This document shows, one piece after another, positions 22,777-35,254 of a stretch of 64,000 nucleotides of DNA; position 1 is the first letter of the stretch, and every line of letters begins with the position of its first letter. Both the position numbers and the translations under genes were made by a program. Below the pieces are notes generated by a model that was given only the letters and a program-made list of their open reading frames with translations, was not told the origin of the DNA and made no database searches. The stretch is from Rhodeus uyekii (taxonomy: Eukaryota > Chordata > Actinopteri > Cypriniformes > Acheilognathidae), in assembly GCA_037043235.1 (NCBI GenBank), contig JAWRVZ010000039.1, positions 1,753,001 to 1,817,000 of the forward strand, read 5' to 3'.

Positions 22777-25492
22777 ATGTCGGAAGAGACAAATCTCCAG
22801 GTATATTTCATTCATTCATTCATTCACTACACGACTAACTTAACCGTATTTATTCATTAGATTAGTATCAGTAATTATTTTCACTGACACATAAGTATGC
22901 GATTATGATATAAAGCTATTTTGCTTTAGAGTTAGAATAGGAAATGACATCTGAACCAACAGACCCTGTCAACCAATCTGAAATCAACCCCAAAAAAGTT
23001 GAAGTGTGGTATTGTTAAAAGGAGATCTCAGGCTTTACTCCTCCCTTGTGTTTAACGGACACAGTGAATAGGCATTATTGTCTTATCTTCTGATGCCAGG
23101 ACACTGGGGCGTAGTGCCTCCTGCATCAGACTGTCCTGCTTCATGATCACTACACATTGCTTTCTCACACTCAAAGTATCTTTAGACTCCAGCTCTTCTC
23201 AGAACTATGGCAGATGGACCTTATAAGTTCATTAGGGTCAGAGTATGAATTAATAAATGCTATTCTGTGCTATTTGTGTTTTCACTACTAACCTAACTAA
23301 TATTCTTTTACAGGACGGTGATGGCAGAGTCAGCAGGGTGATCCGTGTTGGCACTAGGAAAAGCCAGGTAATTTTAATATAGGTGTTTATTGACTGTATT
23401 TTAGAATGTAATTTATTCTTGTGATGGCAAAGCTGAATTTTCCGCATCATTACTTCGGTCTTCAGTGCCACGTGATCCTTCAGAAAATATTCTAATTTGA
23501 TGATGCTGACAAGAACTACTGTTTTTTTTTTATCATCAAAGTTGAAAATAACTGTGTTGCTTAATATTTTTGTGGAAACAGTGATACATTTTTGTCAAGA
23601 TTCTTTACTGAATAGAAAGTTCAAAAGAATAGCATTTATTTGAAATGGAAATCTTTTGTAACATTATAAATGTCTTTACTAGCAGTTTTGAAACAATTTA
23701 ATGCATCCTTACTAAATTGCTAAATTAAAGTAAATCAAGTACAGTGGAGTTCGGTTATGTCGACGGCCTTGGGGGTTGCAAAAAATCATCGAGATAACCA
23801 ACAGCCAATTTGGCGATTTGTTTGATGAAGCGATCGGCATGCTATAAAAATGTACGTATACTGTATATGTTTTCTAACAACAAAAGACATATGTGCACCA
23901 ACTAACAGCAGAGATTTACTAGTATAAAATAAAAAACACCTTCGATTCTTGATACGAACCTTTAATTATATTCTCCAACATTGCAAACACAGTTTCGCTC
24001 ACAGCGTAAACAGTCATAACATATTCGTGAGGTCATCACGCTGTACTAGATTGCATACTTTCTTGTCTAATGTGCTTTCACAACAAATTCAGCTTCGATA
24101 CAACTATATACATATTTTGCCTCATCATAATTTAGTAGTACAAGGGTTACGTAAATAAATGTAGGTTTGATTGGGTGTGCCAGTGGTGCTGATGAGTTTG
24201 ATAAGCTTTCTGTCTTTGTCTGGGTGGGTATAAGATTGCTTAGTTTTAGTAAAGAAACTCAACCTGCCCTCAACCAGGTGACGAAGGACCCTCGTATATT
24301 TGGGCAAATGGAATATTGTTGAACTGTTTTGTTACTTGTATTTTTTCAGCTGGCTCGGATTCAGACAGACAGCGTTGTAGAGAAACTTAAGGAGTTACAC
24401 CCTGATGTTCAGTTTGAAATAGGTAAGAGATTATTGTCTAATATGCAAAACAGTAGTTTATTTGTTTGTAATTGAATCGACTAAGTAGGACGTCAGTCAG
24501 TTACTATTCACTCCGCATAACCAGATTTCCAATTCATGCAATCTTTTATTTTGTTTCAGTGGCCATGTCAACAACTGGAGATAAAATACTTGACACAGCT
24601 TTATCCAAAGTAAGCCCTGATCTAAATCCCCCAACCTAAAAAAAATAAAAATAATGAATAATGATTAATAATGAAATATTGCTGTCATGATTAATTGGTT
24701 TTGTAAATATTAATGTACATGATGTTTTTAGAGAAATGATTTATTGTTCAACTTCTGTGTTAAAGATCGGTGAAAAGAGTCTCTTCACAAAGGAATTGGA
24801 GAATGCTTTGGAAAAAAATGAGTGAGTCCATCCGTCTTTGCTTCTTTATATTGCTCGTGTTTCCTTTCTGCAGTAAAAACAGGTTTGTTCTTTGGTCTTG
24901 GTGCATTTGATTAATAATGCTGTTGTAATATTTGTCTCTATAGGGTAGACCTGGTTGTGCACTCTTTGAAAGACTTGCCTACACTTCTTCCTGTGGGCTT
25001 CACTGTAGGAGCCGTGCTGAAGTAAGGAAATCACAATAGTGTCTCTGTGTTCTAAATTGCTTACATGTTCCTCCACATCTGAAGAGCCTTTTATCTTAAA
25101 TGTAGCTGACCTGTCATGTTACACACAAACATCAACCTAAAGGTTTAGAAGTAATTATTAAGTGTATAGAAATATTAATGTACAGTATATTGCTTATTAC
25201 AAATCCTTTTAATTATGAAGCCAACAATGTGATTTGACCTTTTCTTCTTTAAAGACGAGAAAACCCCCATGATGCTGTGGTCTTGCATCCCAAAAATAAA
25301 GGCAAACATCTTGACTCTCTAGCCAACAAGAGGTAAAAGCAGTGGCCTGTACACAGAATTATATTTTTTAAATCTATATTAATGTAAACTGCAATTGAAA
25401 TTTGAAGCTTTTAGGAATTCATATTTTTATTCAGCAAGGACACATTAAATTGATAAAGAATGACAGTAAAGACATGTATAATGTAATATATT

Positions 25493-25541
<49 letters not shown>

Positions 25542-28091
25542 TAACAGGATGCATATTACATATCTTCTTGAAAAATACATTTACATTGTATGTTTGAAGT
25601 GTTATAGGTACCAGTTCTCTTCGCCGGGCTGCGCAGTTGAAGAAAAGGTTTCCCCACCTTGAGTTTAAAGACATTGTATCTTTCAATGCAGTGCAGCAAA
25701 AAAACATTTCTCACACTTTTTCTGACAGTAATTATTGTATGTAGATGCAGAAAACTCGGTGTGCTAACAAGCACTTGGTGTTTTGTGTGAGGTTATGCTT
25801 TAACAGTCGTGTTTCAGAGAGGTAATCTCAATACCCGCCTGAAGAAGCTGGATGAAAAGGATGACTTTTCTGCCATCATCTTAGCAGCAGCTGGTCTTCG
25901 GAGAATGGGCTGGGAGAACCGCATTAGCCAGGTGGCTCTATCCTCCTTTGAATTACAATACACTGCAATGTCTTCCCTCAGGTCAACACAACTGATTATT
26001 GCATTGATTAGCCTTTAACCCATATTTATATATTTTGTATCATCTTGCTTAAGATCCTTGGGCCTGAGGATTGCATGTATGCAGTTGGACAGGTGGGTAA
26101 CATTCACCTTCTGTACAACAGTGAGTGTATGTCTATCGCACTGAGGCTTACAGACTGCTCTTACTGTCTTGTAAAAGGGCGCGCTGGCAGTCGAAGTTAG
26201 AGCTCGAGACCGGGACATCCTGGAAATGGTGTCAGTGTTAAATGACTCAGACACTGTGTTGAGCTGCATCGCGGAGAGAGCGTTTCTTAAACACTTGGTA
26301 GGCATCTTGCTGCACAATAAACCCCTCACACTTGCCTGAATTAATAAATTAATTAATACACTGTAATTCAAAAGTTTGGGGTCAGTAAGATTTTATTAGG
26401 TTTTTAAAATTAGTCTCTTTTGCTCACTCAAATGCTTATTGCTGCAAAATACTGTAAAATCTGTGATTTTGTGAAATATTACCATTGAAAATACTGTAAC
26501 TGTTTTCTATTTTATAGTTTAAAATGTAATTAATTTCTGTGATGGCAATGCTGAATTTTTAGCCCCATTACTCCAGTCTTCAGTGCCACATGATCCTTCA
26601 GAAATCATTATAAAACAGTATGTTGTTTTGCTGCTCAAGAAACATTTTTTATCAATGTTCAATATTTCATAGTCAATAAAAAAAATCAGAATTTTTTTTA
26701 ACAATAGGGGTGCGTCTCAATCAGCTCCCTAGTAAATTAGTCAGGACACTGATCAGTGAGTCAGTTATTTTAAGAACTCAATCTCAATCGCAAAATTCCT
26801 CTAGTGTACTGAAACATTCGCTGCCTAAAAAGTATCACAGTGAAATTATGAAAACCAAGGAGCACCGAGGCTCACTATGTTCCCTTAACGGAAATCCTGA
26901 AGTGAAAATTATAAATCGTGCAAGCCAACTCAATAGACATAATGCCGTGCAATAGATATTTTGAAAAACAAACCGTTATTAAATTATATTTCACCATAAA
27001 CATGCATTGCTAGACAGATACTAAGCATAATCTAGCTAACATTTAAAAATGAATTTACAGCTGAAATATTGCAGGTATATGTAACAAAGTAATAGTTGTA
27101 ACGTACTTTAAGTCAGAAAAATATCAGTTCTTCTGCAGTTCTTAAACTACTGGTAGTGATGCCAACACAACGGTCCCGATGTGATTGAGACGCACCCTTA
27201 TATGTCTCTACTGTCACTTTTTATTGCTTTAATATGTCCTTGCTAAATAGAAATGAATTTCTTTTTCTTTTTTTTACTTACTGACCCTTAACTTTTGAAT
27301 GGTAGTGTAAATAATTCATGGCATTTATAAAAAATACTTTGTGTTTTTGTAACCTTGAAAAATAAATTTAAAACTATGTATATTGAAAATATACCACATT
27401 ACTTTTTACTTGATCGTTACATAGAAAATGTTATATGAAAACATGGAAGAAGAAAATATGGTGAAATGACATTAAATAGAACATTTTTCTGGAAAATTTA
27501 ATAAAAATGTCCAAAACCATATAAAACAACCATAAATCCATTTCTAAGGACTTTGAAATCACGTGCCTTAACCTACGTCTTTTTTTATAGGAAGGGGGGT
27601 GCAGTGTTCCAGTTGCTGTTCACACTGAAGTTAAGAATTCACAGGTAGTGAGTGACATGTTTTTACTTTATACTCAACTAAAAAATGTCTCTTGGATGAC
27701 AGACAGATTTGTGTTGATTTTACAGGTTTACCTGACTGGGGCAGTCTTCAGTCTTGATGGCTCAGACAGTCTGAAGGAGACGATGCAGACAAGCATCAGC
27801 TCAGACAATCAGGTTGTTCATCCACTAAAATATAGATACAATGTCTTATATTCTGAATGTTTCTTTTAATTTTAACACTGATCTGCGCTTGTGTAACTTC
27901 ATTATTCCCAGACTGAGGAGCAGGAGAAGGTTGACGAGAAGGTCCAGCGTGTGGGTATCACTGCTTTAAAGGTGTCGGGAACAGCCCAGGATGCCGCAGT
28001 GAAGTTAGGAGTGGACCTTGGAAATCTGCTGCTCAGCAAAGGGGCCAAAGAAATACTGACTGTAGCCAGACAGCTTAATGATGCGCGATAG
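22777..28091 (+). CDS. hmbs: Hydroxymethylbilane synthase (porphobilinogen deaminase), 14 exons, 360 aa
   Basis: This cytosolic enzyme condenses four porphobilinogens into hydroxymethylbilane, the third step of haem synthesis. Exons: 22777-22800, 23314-23367, 24350-24422, 24560-24609, 24766-24821, 24944-25021, 25255-25332, 25600-25675, 25818-25931, 26054-26092, 26178-26297, 27591-27644, 27726-27812, 27912-28091. They total 1083 nt with every phase consistent; human HMBS has 361 residues. Key segments are present: VGTRKSQLARIQT, VHSLKDLPT (catalytic Asp), GTSSLRRAAQL and IRGNLNTRL (substrate-binding arginines), and GGCSVPVAVH, whose cysteine carries the dipyrromethane cofactor. The acceptor of exon 8 is unusual (TTTGAAG|TGTTATAGG): the more obvious TATAG|G eight bases later breaks the frame. 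Start MSEETNLQ was chosen because the short first exon splices in phase. Introns 2 and 11 hold transposons. Confidence 0.95.
23380..23705 (+). repeat. AACTTTTGAA-type cyprinid repeat in hmbs intron 2
   Basis: Carries GATGGCAAAGCTGAATTTTC, CAGTGCCACGTGATCCTTCA, TTAATATTTTTGTGGAAACA and AGAATAGCATTTATTTGAAA in the standard order. It is the fullest example of the body of this repeat in the window. Confidence 0.7.
23742..24105 (+). mobile_element. Pogo/Tigger-like non-autonomous element, copy 1 (3'-truncated)
   Basis: Starts CAGTGGAGTTCGGTTATGTC directly after a TA. It shares a long colinear stretch with copy 2 (40733-41956), including GAAGCGATCGGCATGCTATA and CATCACGCTGTACTAGATT. Similarity stops near 24105, and the second terminus is missing. 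No transposase is visible. It lies in hmbs intron 2. Confidence 0.72.
25398..25545. repeat. Repeat fragment, TA microsatellite and poly-T in hmbs intron 7
   Basis: A piece of the common repeat (TTTTTATTCAGCAAGGACAC) is followed by a long TA run (about 25495-25525) and about 19 T residues, close to the weak exon 8 acceptor at 25599. Confidence 0.7.
26355..27308 (+). repeat. AACTTTTGAA-type repeat split by a nested MITE, hmbs intron 11
   Basis: The left part (ACTGTAATTCAAAAGTTTGG onward) runs to about 26707. The right part resumes at about 27198 (ATGTCTCTACTGTCACTTTT) and ends ACTTTTGAATGGTAGTGT, roughly the inverse of the start. The gap is filled by a separate element. Confidence 0.75.
26708..27197. 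mobile_element. 490-bp MITE with perfect 16-bp terminal inverted repeats
   Basis: Begins GGGTGCGTCTCAATCA and ends TGATTGAGACGCACCC, exact inverses. It contains no transposase. The flanks (ATA left, TTA right) are compatible with a degraded three-base target duplication of the PIF/Harbinger kind, but this is not firm. It interrupts an older repeat. Confidence 0.8.
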
Positions 28092-29010
28092 GTAGATGAT
28101 AATCCATATATGTAGTTGAGGACCGACCAACCAACCCCTTTTCCAGAAGTATTTTTTTTTTTAAATATCAGCATCAACAAGTGTTTGTGTCATCCTCAAT
28201 AGATAACCTTTATATTTTGTGTGTAATTAAGATTTTTTTCACTGAAAAAAAAAGCTACTTAGTATTTTATTTACAGGATTTTTAGCAAAAATCAGTTTGC
28301 AGTTACTACTTAAAACAGACTTGATGCATAATAATAATGCTAAAATAATTACTCCGCTATTCACTGAAGACATGCATGAAAAACATCCACATTACAGCGA
28401 GCTAATAGACTTATAGCTAATAATCATATTTGCTCTTACATTAAGCCATGAATACACAATCATGCCTTTTAGGATGGTGTGTGTTGTATCTAGACACATG
28501 CTTATTTGAAACTTGAATTATTCTGGGAGGTACATTTTCGAAAGATGCTTGAGGTCTACACTTTATCTTCAATGGCTGTGTTTATATGCACATGTGAAGC
28601 TATAGAACAAAATAACCTGTTTACCACTACAAAATGTTTTTGAATGATTGGGCCAGCTGCTTATTGATAGTATTTATTATGAAAATGTAATTAAACATTT
28701 TTTCATTAATTCTCAAATATTTTATATCTTAACTGTTGTCATTGTTTGTCAGGTCTAACACCAGTGCCTATAAATTCAAAATATCGCCTCTGCAAATTAC
28801 TTTATGTATTATATACTCATGGTCTGAAAGAGATGTAAGTTGTACTGAGTTTGTCTCATCCTTTTCATTTATCCCACTCAAATATGAAGTTGTTGCTTTA
28901 TTTATTTGTCTAAATGTCTTTGCTGGACATCATCTTGTTTTTAGATTTGAATGATGATATATAATGAAACTAAGCCAGTATTCATTGGCTGTGATATTCT
29001 AAAACACTGA
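28092..29010. other. hmbs 3' region and intergenic DNA
   Basis: The 3' UTR of hmbs starts here. I see no strong AATAAA close to the stop. The rest is AT-rich without a recognisable gene or repeat. Confidence 0.4.
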
Positions 29011-29016
29011 CTGTTT

Positions 29017-29157
29017 TTACATTTATGCATTTGGCAGACACTTTTATCCAAAGCGACTTACAATGCATTCAAGGAACACATTGAATCAGTTCTTGCTTTC
29101 CCTGGGATCGAACCCATGACCTTGTAAGCACCAATGCTCTACCGATTGAGCTACAAG
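29017..29157 (-). repeat. tRNA-derived SINE, copy 2 (inverted)
   Basis: Reads, on the plus strand, GCATTTGGCAGACACTTTTA, then GGGATCGAACCC (inverse B-box) and GCTCTACCGATTGAGCTAC (inverse A-box). This is the inverse of the copies at 22019 and 32565. It should not be called a tRNA gene: the acceptor stem is not maintained. Confidence 0.8.
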
Positions 29158-29159
29158 AA

Positions 29160-30090
29160 AGCTACATTTTTACATTTAGAGCCAGTTTAACTGACACCAA
29201 GTTAATGTAATTGATCATTTGCAAGATTTTAGAATTGCATAAAATAAATGTAGTTTTGTGTTTTAATTTAGTTTTATGGCATTTTATGAGTGAGTGGTAT
29301 CCTGGTAAATTGATAACTTGATAGCATTGTTTTTCATTACTTTGAAAGAGGGCATCTACATAAAACAGCACATTTGAAAAGTTTGGTGGTTTTAAAAGCA
29401 GATTTGTTTGGTTTTACAAACTGTATTTAGAAGTCCCAAATAAATCAAGCAATAGCAGATCCAATCATGTGATTGACTTTCTTTGCTATTTTTTACTAAC
29501 TGCATTAGACACTAAGAATCCACTAGATGTCTTTTTTTTTTCTCTCTGTAAAAGTAAAAACACAGTTTTGCTCAAGAACTGACATGTTTGGTGACCAGAA
29601 GGGAACCTATTCGGTTCACTTAGTAATCAATTACTTGGATTTCCTTGGGGAAATGCACAAACCACTTCTACTAAGGAGAAAAACTGGTGGTCACCATTAA
29701 GACTGGCGGTTCTCAATCCTCCAGATCAATTCCTGTATTAATATAATTACTCTATAGACTGGTCAACTTACATTTAAGCAGTTTTATTATTTTCTTTCAG
29801 TTTAACGTCTTATAATCTTTTTTGTAACTGCATTTGGAGCATTTTTCTTCAATCCTACATCTGTATTCCCCCCCCCCCCCCCCCCCATTTATTTTAGTAA
29901 CTCAGCTGTTTTTCAATAAAAAAACTCCTGTCAATGTATATTTTTACATAATGGTTCAACAGCAAAACTTAAATCAAATGCACTTACTGCAAATTACATT
30001 ACCATACAACTTAAAATACATACACAACGTTCTTTTGAACAGTCTGTTTAAACAGCTCTTAATGCCATACAACAGAAGTCCCCCCCTATT
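29160..30090. other. Intergenic DNA with a poly-C tract at about 29869-29886
   Basis: AT-rich, no gene seen. A pure C run of about 18 bases interrupts it. The length of such a run is often unreliable in assemblies. Confidence 0.5.
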
Positions 30091-30096
30091 CTTTAC

Positions 30097-31970
30097 CTAA
30101 TCTTTTACTACATAAGGCCCAAACAAATCCAGAGTTGTGAACTCAAATGGTACAGCTGGTTCAGACAGTTCTGGTGGAAGGTCTCCCATAATCTGTTGGT
30201 ACTGCTTCGACCTTGTCTTTCTGCAGGTCGCACACCAGTCTACAGATTTCTTAGTGAGTCTGCAGCCTTTTACCACCCAAACTTTTCTTCTCGTTCTCAA
30301 CAAAGTTCCAGGCTCTCCTGCATGGTTTACTTAATGAGCTTCTTGAGCCAGCAGCGTAGACACATATGAAGCATATGGTAAGATTGGAACTGTAGTTTTG
30401 TTCTCATTAAACGAGCAAAATGTGTTTTGGACTCATTTGCAGCTACATTTATTTCTTCAAAGTGTGGATGAGCTCCGCCTTCTGTTTTTCCCAAATGACT
30501 GTCCCATAAGACAAGATCCCCCACAGCCTTCACTCTTTGTGGGGCTAATCTCTCTTCTCGGTGACTAATTTGAAGTTCAATCTCTTTAGGATTTACTAGG
30601 TCTTAAAGTTTGACTTCTGGAAATAATCTCTGCAGTTGTTTAGGTTTGTTGACTTTATGCACTTAAGCAATTTCACCGAAGCCATAACAGAGAACCTCGT
30701 GTGCTCTTTCTTTATCCTCATCAGTCTTGACTCTGACTCTAAGAAGACATTGCTTGGTTTTCACCTCGATGGTCATTCCAGCAACTCCACTCCATCATAG
30801 TGACATCTTCACTCCTTAACCTCAACCTTTCTGCAGTCATGGGTTATATAGTTGCCAATGATGAATATACATTTTTAAGTTTAGCTTAACAATTATACAA
30901 CATGTGAAGAAAATCAGAAAACTGACAACCACACACTGGCTCAAAAAATGACCTCCAAACAACCATCCTCATGCAAAAAGATGCATTGCACCAATCACAG
31001 GTGAAGGCCTTCACCCAAAAACAAAAACAAAAATTCATTAAACATTTCCAACTGTGCTCACTCAATCCATCAAGTGGAAATGAAATTCCTGTGCTGTCTG
31101 AACAAGTCCCAAATACAAAAAATACTATACATACATGTTCAAAATGTGCCTGTGGAAAACCGTTGGGATGGCTAATTCAATTACGGATACGCAGGAGAGT
31201 GAGCAGAGCCAAACCATCCAATCCAGTGCTGAAGTCTGAAACAAACATTTGCAAGAGAATACAGATGTTCATCTTCACTTGTTTCAAGAGATCATGTTGA
31301 GAAACAGAGCACTGAAACCACTCTCCAAAGTCTCGCCCCAGGACCTGATACAAAGTTCAAATGTATTCTGTAGAATCAAGAGTTCATGCACTCATTGTCT
31401 TCACAATTGCTTTTTCCCAGGCACCACACATCCATTTTATGGTAGCCCACAGTCTCACTTCCTCATGATACATGTCATACATGCTCAAAACACTGCCCAA
31501 ATCTACCCCCAGGATGCAACCTGCGTTACATGTGCACCATGCAGCTGCTGAACACATTGCTGCTGTCATAATTCAGCAATTCAATCAGCGTCAGACACCC
31601 ATTCGTTTAAACTCACCGGAGTCCTAGTTCCCCACACCTAATACCAGGATTTACTTCATTGTTGTTGTCTGGTGTCATCTCCAAATACCGGTAAATGCAA
31701 GACTTTCCCAAAGCTCTGTCTTATCGTTTACCTACCCTCTTCATCCTTATCTGTAGTCTGCAAACGTTTGTATAAGTCCTGGATCATTATCATCAGGATA
31801 AGTCATTCTTGTGCCTTTTGCTAAGCTGATACTTACCTGTACTGTTCGTTTTGATTTAGGGACTAAGGAGCAGACAGTTGAGTTTATTAAAATGAGGGCT
31901 GAAAATGAACATTTAATTACTGGGGCTAAAGACTCAGCCAGTGTGGTGTGGAGGAATGGCAATGACTAAT
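30097..31970 (-). pseudogene. Degenerate BEL/Pao retrotransposon pol fragment
   Basis: On the minus strand, 30303-30097 reads as an integrase zinc-binding region running into the core (SVDWCATCRKTRSKQYQQIM, then FTTLDLFGPYVVKD). The frame 30533-30327 (KAVGDLVLWDSHLGKTEGG) and a broken frame around 30780-30650 (DEDKERAHEVLCYGFGEIA, then a stop) are parts of BEL/Pao polyprotein that I recognise by their wording. Upstream parts (to about 31970) carry only weak hints. Stops, frameshifts and deletions are numerous. It is a different lineage from the intact BEL/Pao copy at the end of the window. No LTRs were found. Confidence 0.6.
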
Positions 31971-32564
31971 TTGCAATTTCCACTATGCTCTCTTGTGTAT
32001 TATAACAATCAGCCCTCACAGCATTAAAAGCCCACAACAATATGAAAACCAGTAAATAAGGCAATAGTCTTTCCCTTTCCCTTGTTTTGCCGCAGTGCTG
32101 TCATGCAAGCCATATCCACAATTGTTTTAACCAAATTTGAACATCTAAAAATGTGATTTCTGGAGGATTTTGTATGCATATACTGCTTTCATATTTTTTT
32201 ATCTTTTTAAGATTGCACCCTTGTTTTAAGTGTTTTCTTTTCAAACTCTGTCTAAAGTCTGTGTGAAAAGTCTATTATTAGTAAATGTAAATGTATTTTG
32301 TCACATTTCCCAACTGGTTATTGTTTAAAATGTATAGTCACAATATTAACAGATTGATGCGAACTGCATCCTGGGAACTGTTCCTATTGCCTAGTAAAGT
32401 TGATAAGCAACAGTAACGTTTGTACTTGACTTCTAAAAGTATTAATATAAATCTGTATGAAAACAAAACTAGGTTGAAACTCAATCTATAAATGTTCACC
32501 TTGGTCCATTAATGTACATAATAATGAGAAGAACTATATAAAATCACAGCTTTCGAGGAGCTAC
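31971..32564. other. AT-rich intergenic sequence, nothing recognised
   Basis: No open frame, RNA gene or repeat end that I can support. Confidence 0.4.
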
Positions 32565-32738
32565 AGCTTTTCTGTTGCTCAAACAGTAGAGCGTGTCACT
32601 TGCAACGCCAAGGTCATGGGTTCAATTCCCAGGAAAAACAAGAACTGATTAGAATGTCAATGTGTATCTTGAATGCAATGCAAGTTGCTATGGATAGAAG
32701 TGTCTGCCAAATGTATAAATGCACAAATGTAAATGTAA
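32565..32738 (+). repeat. tRNA-derived SINE, copy 3
   Basis: Contains AACAGTAGAGCG, AAGGTCATGGGTTCAATTCC and TGTCTGCCAAATGTATAAAT in the same order as copy 1. Confidence 0.8.
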
Positions 32739-33925
32739 GGATGCACCCCTTGAAACCAGAGCTAACAACTAAATGAAACTAATATGTCCCCTCCCGTAGA
32801 TATTGTTGTGATGGCAGGTATAAATAAAGGAGTAATTTGTCAGAGCTATCTCTCCTCTGAGCTCTTACAATAGATTAATTATCAGTTTTATTTATCATAG
32901 ATGCATAATTTTCAAGATTGATGCTTCATATATATCTATTCCAGGTACTAAGTGGCATTTAAACAGGTAAAGACTGCCTGTCAGATGTCAAGCTTAGACT
33001 CGTCCTTGTTCTGAGGGTGAACTCGCTTTATTAGCGCGTGGCTTCTTCTGGAAACTAGTTGTGGAATGTTACCATTGCGTCCACTCATTTAAATTATATA
33101 CCACACTGTCAACAGATGACTGTAATCTCATACCTGCTTTAATTTAAAAAAAACATGCATTTTATAAACACCCACATACTTGTGTGACAGTTTTACACAT
33201 TGATGTAAAATATTTTTATAATATAATATAGGTCTATATTAAACACTGAATAAAAGCTTACTTATAATAACTGTGCTACACCAAATATACGGTACATATA
33301 AATAACATAAAAAAACATAAATAAATCATTTATGTATGTATTTTTGTCGGTTTCCATGGAAGAGAATGCACGTGGCGCTAAGAGTGCAGGTGTGGTTTTT
33401 TACATTTATTTTTATTGCAGAGCATTATATAAATACAATACAAAATCAGGAAACAGAATCTAGATTTGTATCTCTAATGTTAAACAACCCTAACTACAAA
33501 ATAGAGAACAAAAAGAAAGGTTTGCATACATTAAATTTGCAATAACTTATTAACAATAATAATAATAGGGTTAAATCATATTTTAATTACTTTGCCATAT
33601 TGCATCAAAAAGTTTGTACTTTTATTACTATTAATAAATTAAAGGGCTGAAATGACATAATTAAGTTCAGCAGGAAACATAGGAAAGCATAAAGGAGAAT
33701 TAAGCCACTTTTGTTTGTGAATAAAATGTTTTGCATACAAAATAATTAAATTAACATATTCAAGGGACAGCAGCTTTTGGTTTTCATAATAAAGGATAAC
33801 ACCTTTGAAGTGCAGGTGTGGTTTGGAGCATCATTGAACATAAGCAGATGTCACGAGTTGAGCTCGATTCAGTCCAGCTCCACCTTTCTGGATCTAATAG
33901 GTGGAGGGATAGAGTTATGGGAAAG
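32739..33925. other. AT-rich intergenic sequence, nothing firm
   Basis: Low-complexity AT-rich DNA. The frame at 33336-33545 has no domain and is not supported. Confidence 0.4.
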
Positions 33926-33929
33926 TTAT

Positions 33930-35250
33930 ATACTGAAAACCCTAATAAGTTGAGTGAACTAAACTTGTTCCCTCAATTCAATTGAGTAATGGCAAAAAAC
34001 AAAACTTGTATATTCAAGTTTACCTAACTTGGCGTTCATGTTGACTGTACTTAAATTAAGTTCACCAAACTTGGTGCTTATATAATGTACTTGGTGTTCA
34101 TTTTAAGTGTACTATATTTAAGTTAACTCAACATGAAAATTAAACTAAAATGTGAAATTATTTATAAATTACAATTATAACGGTCTTATTTTTGATGGTA
34201 AACTTGTGCAAACATACCAAACTAGAAAAAACAACAACATACTGAACAGATTATTGATTGTGTTTATTGGCCAACCTTTCATATTAATGAAATTACAGCA
34301 CACACTATCCTGTAATGGAATTGGGTCACAATCACACTGTACAGCGCTGTAAAAAAATGCAATATCTCACATTAACTACAACAATTGTAAAACTCTTTGC
34401 TCTTAACACTATACCTTTTTTTGGTTTGACAATTTTTAATAGCATATGCAAACTAAATAGCATTGTTAGTATATAAATGTAACAATCACAAAGTGTTTAT
34501 TACATTGACTGTGAGTAAATTAATTCAGGTCTAATGAGTAAATGAGACAGAAGAGAAACATATTGCTTGTGGGAGATCTTGCATGTTGTCAATCACTACT
34601 TGGAAAAACATCTCAAATTTTCTCTCAGGAGTAGCTGCCATGTTTATCACAGAAACGCAATATTGAACAATGATTACGCTTATTAGCTAATATTTTCCAA
34701 TAGTAATAAAGAATAATTTGATATGTCAGCCATACCATCACAAAACCATCGCTAATCGCTACATTTGTAATTATGGCTGCATTGTGTTTTATTATAGAAA
34801 CATACCATTAAACATTCCAATTTTATATCACACACAAAACATTTCTATGTATCACACAAAAAAACTTAATCTACATAATTTAATTTACCGAACTGAAGAT
34901 TTCTCACGATGGAAAAGTCCCGTCTTGATTTGAACTTTCCTCAAGTTCCTCAAGCAGCAACAGACGACGCGAAAAGGACCGCAGTTTGTAAATCTCCACC
35001 AATCAGAGCATTAGTTATCTTGTTGCTATGCAGAACTCCTTGCATGGCCAATCATAACAAAGGAAAAACTGAGTGAGCTATTTTAATTAATGATGATTTT
35101 AATCATGATTTTGAGTTCATAACAATTGAAATCTTAAGTTTATGTATTTTGTAGTTAAATAAATTAAACTAACTTATATTTTTGAGTTTTGGGATCAAAC
35201 TTAAAAAAATCTATTTGAGTAAAGACAACGTTAGGGTTTACTTTACAGTG
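33930..35250. mobile_element. Probable non-autonomous DNA transposon (about 1.3 kb) with imperfect inverted ends
   Basis: Left end CTGAAAACCCTAATAAGTTG; right end, inverted, ACACTGTAAAGTAAACCCTA. Both continue with AGT(A/T)AACT-like short repeats. Sequence just inside both ends is built from many variants of AAGTT(C/A)ACT. No transposase is seen. It stops just upstream of the probable abcg4 first exon. Confidence 0.5.
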
Positions 35251-35254
35251 TAGG

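Noticed and set aside
25411..25774. Antisense coding frame across hmbs exon 8
   Set aside because: It runs through a TA and poly-A tract and is the shadow of the exon.
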